Positions 6,206-6,681 of a stretch of 6,681 nucleotides of DNA are shown here, piece by piece (within the stretch, counting starts at the first letter, position 1; each line of letters opens with the position of its first letter). A program made the position numbers and the translations under genes. This DNA comes from Crocosphaera chwakensis CCY0110 (GTDB lineage Bacteria > Cyanobacteriota > Cyanobacteriia > Cyanobacteriales > Microcystaceae). The stretch spans positions 1 to 6,681 of the forward strand of contig NZ_AAXW01000113.1 in assembly GCF_000169335.1 (NCBI RefSeq), read 5' to 3'. Below the pieces are notes generated by a model. The model did not search any database, was not told where the DNA came from, and was given only the letters and a program-made list of their open reading frames with translations.

Positions 6206-6681
6206 ATGATACAAACTATCACTAAACCGATAACTTTTAATGAGTTTGTGGAATGGAAACCAGACGCAGGAAATTATGAATTATACAACGGAGTTATTAA
6301 AGAAATGCAGCCAAGGGGTAAACATGAAGAAATAATCGGTTTTTTAGCCATAGAATTAACCCTTGAATTTCGCCGTTTAAATTTACCTTATTTTATTCCT
6401 AAACAAGCTTTAGTTAAAGTAGCAGATAAAGAAACAGCTTATTCTCCTGATGTTTTAATTGTTAATAAAAATAATTTAGCTAAAGAATCTCTCTGGGAGA
6501 AATATTCCACAGTACAGCATAATGAGTCTATTCCTTTGGTTGTAGAAATTGTTAGCAGTAACTGGCGAGATGATTATTTAAGTAAGGTTAGAGATTATGA
6601 AGAAATTGGCATCAAAGAATATTGGATTGTGGATTATTTGGGGTTAGGGGGAAGGCGTTATATTGGTAATCCTAAACAGCC
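6206..6681 (+). CDS. Uma2-family (DUF820) restriction-endonuclease-like protein, 3' end missing
   Basis: The frame is open to the window edge, with 158 residues visible of a family that is usually about 180-200 long. Recognisable Uma2 motifs appear in order: YELYNG (24-29), SPDVLIV (80-86, acidic D82), PLVVEIVSSN (110-119, acidic E114), DDYLSKVRDYEEIGIKEYW (K127 followed by the conserved Tyr/Glu segment) and IVD (141-143). This matches a PD-(D/E)XK nuclease fold with its acidic residues and Lys kept. Uma2 genes are highly multiplied in cyanobacteria and their biological role is not settled. It follows the antitoxin-like gene by about 30 bases and probably shares its promoter, so the two may form a functional pair. 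The start at 6203 is equally possible. Confidence 0.9.
   Translation, partial: MIQTITKPITFNEFVEWKPDAGNYELYNGVIKEMQPRGKHEEIIGFLAIELTLEFRRLNLPYFIPKQALVKVADKETAYSPDVLIVNKNNLAKESLWEKYSTVQHNESIPLVVEIVSSNWRDDYLSKVRDYEEIGIKEYWIVDYLGLGGRRYIGNPKQ

Noticed and set aside
1..6681. HIP1 sites (GCGATCGC) or a CRISPR array
   Set aside because: Reading through the window showed no HIP1 octamer and no regularly spaced repeats.

Overview
The window is AT-rich and closely packed. All genes lie on the + strand, and it looks like accessory cyanobacterial DNA. The reasons are the DnaB N-terminus, which reads like the cyanobacterial chromosomal type; a small antitoxin-like gene followed by a Uma2-family nuclease, a pairing abundant in cyanobacteria; and a short nested palindrome of a kind seen in cyanobacterial intergenic DNA. 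No rRNA, tRNA, CRISPR array or GCGATCGC (HIP1) site is visible.

Left part (1-4148): four genes form a tightly coupled operon. The first is the 3' end of an unidentified gene with a coiled-coil tail. The second is a 608-residue tyrosine recombinase of the Tn554 TnpB type, with zinc-ribbon-like cysteine clusters at its N-terminus and another cysteine cluster at its C-terminus. The third is a TnpC/DUF6262-like helix-turn-helix and coiled-coil protein with an extra C-terminal region. The fourth is a complete but divergent DnaB replicative helicase. The junctions overlap by 8, 8 and 1 bases, so the helicase appears to be co-expressed with the transposition genes. This is the most unusual feature of the window: a possible Tn554-like element that carries its own replicative helicase.

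Middle (4149-4264): a 116-base gap with a weak hairpin and three copies of CTTGAT. It is a candidate place for the right end of the element, but no end can be proven from this window.

Right part (4265-6681): a complete type I restriction-modification methyltransferase subunit (HsdM), then a 72-base nested palindrome whose left arm supplies the hsdM stop codon, then an extended -10 promoter, an 82-residue antitoxin-like gene and a Uma2-family nuclease-like gene cut by the window edge. No hsdS or hsdR is present; they may lie further right. This part resembles a defence or genome-instability island next to the mobile element.

Family assignments come from recognising motifs by eye. No database search or alignment was run, and GC figures are hand counts of selected 60-base rows.
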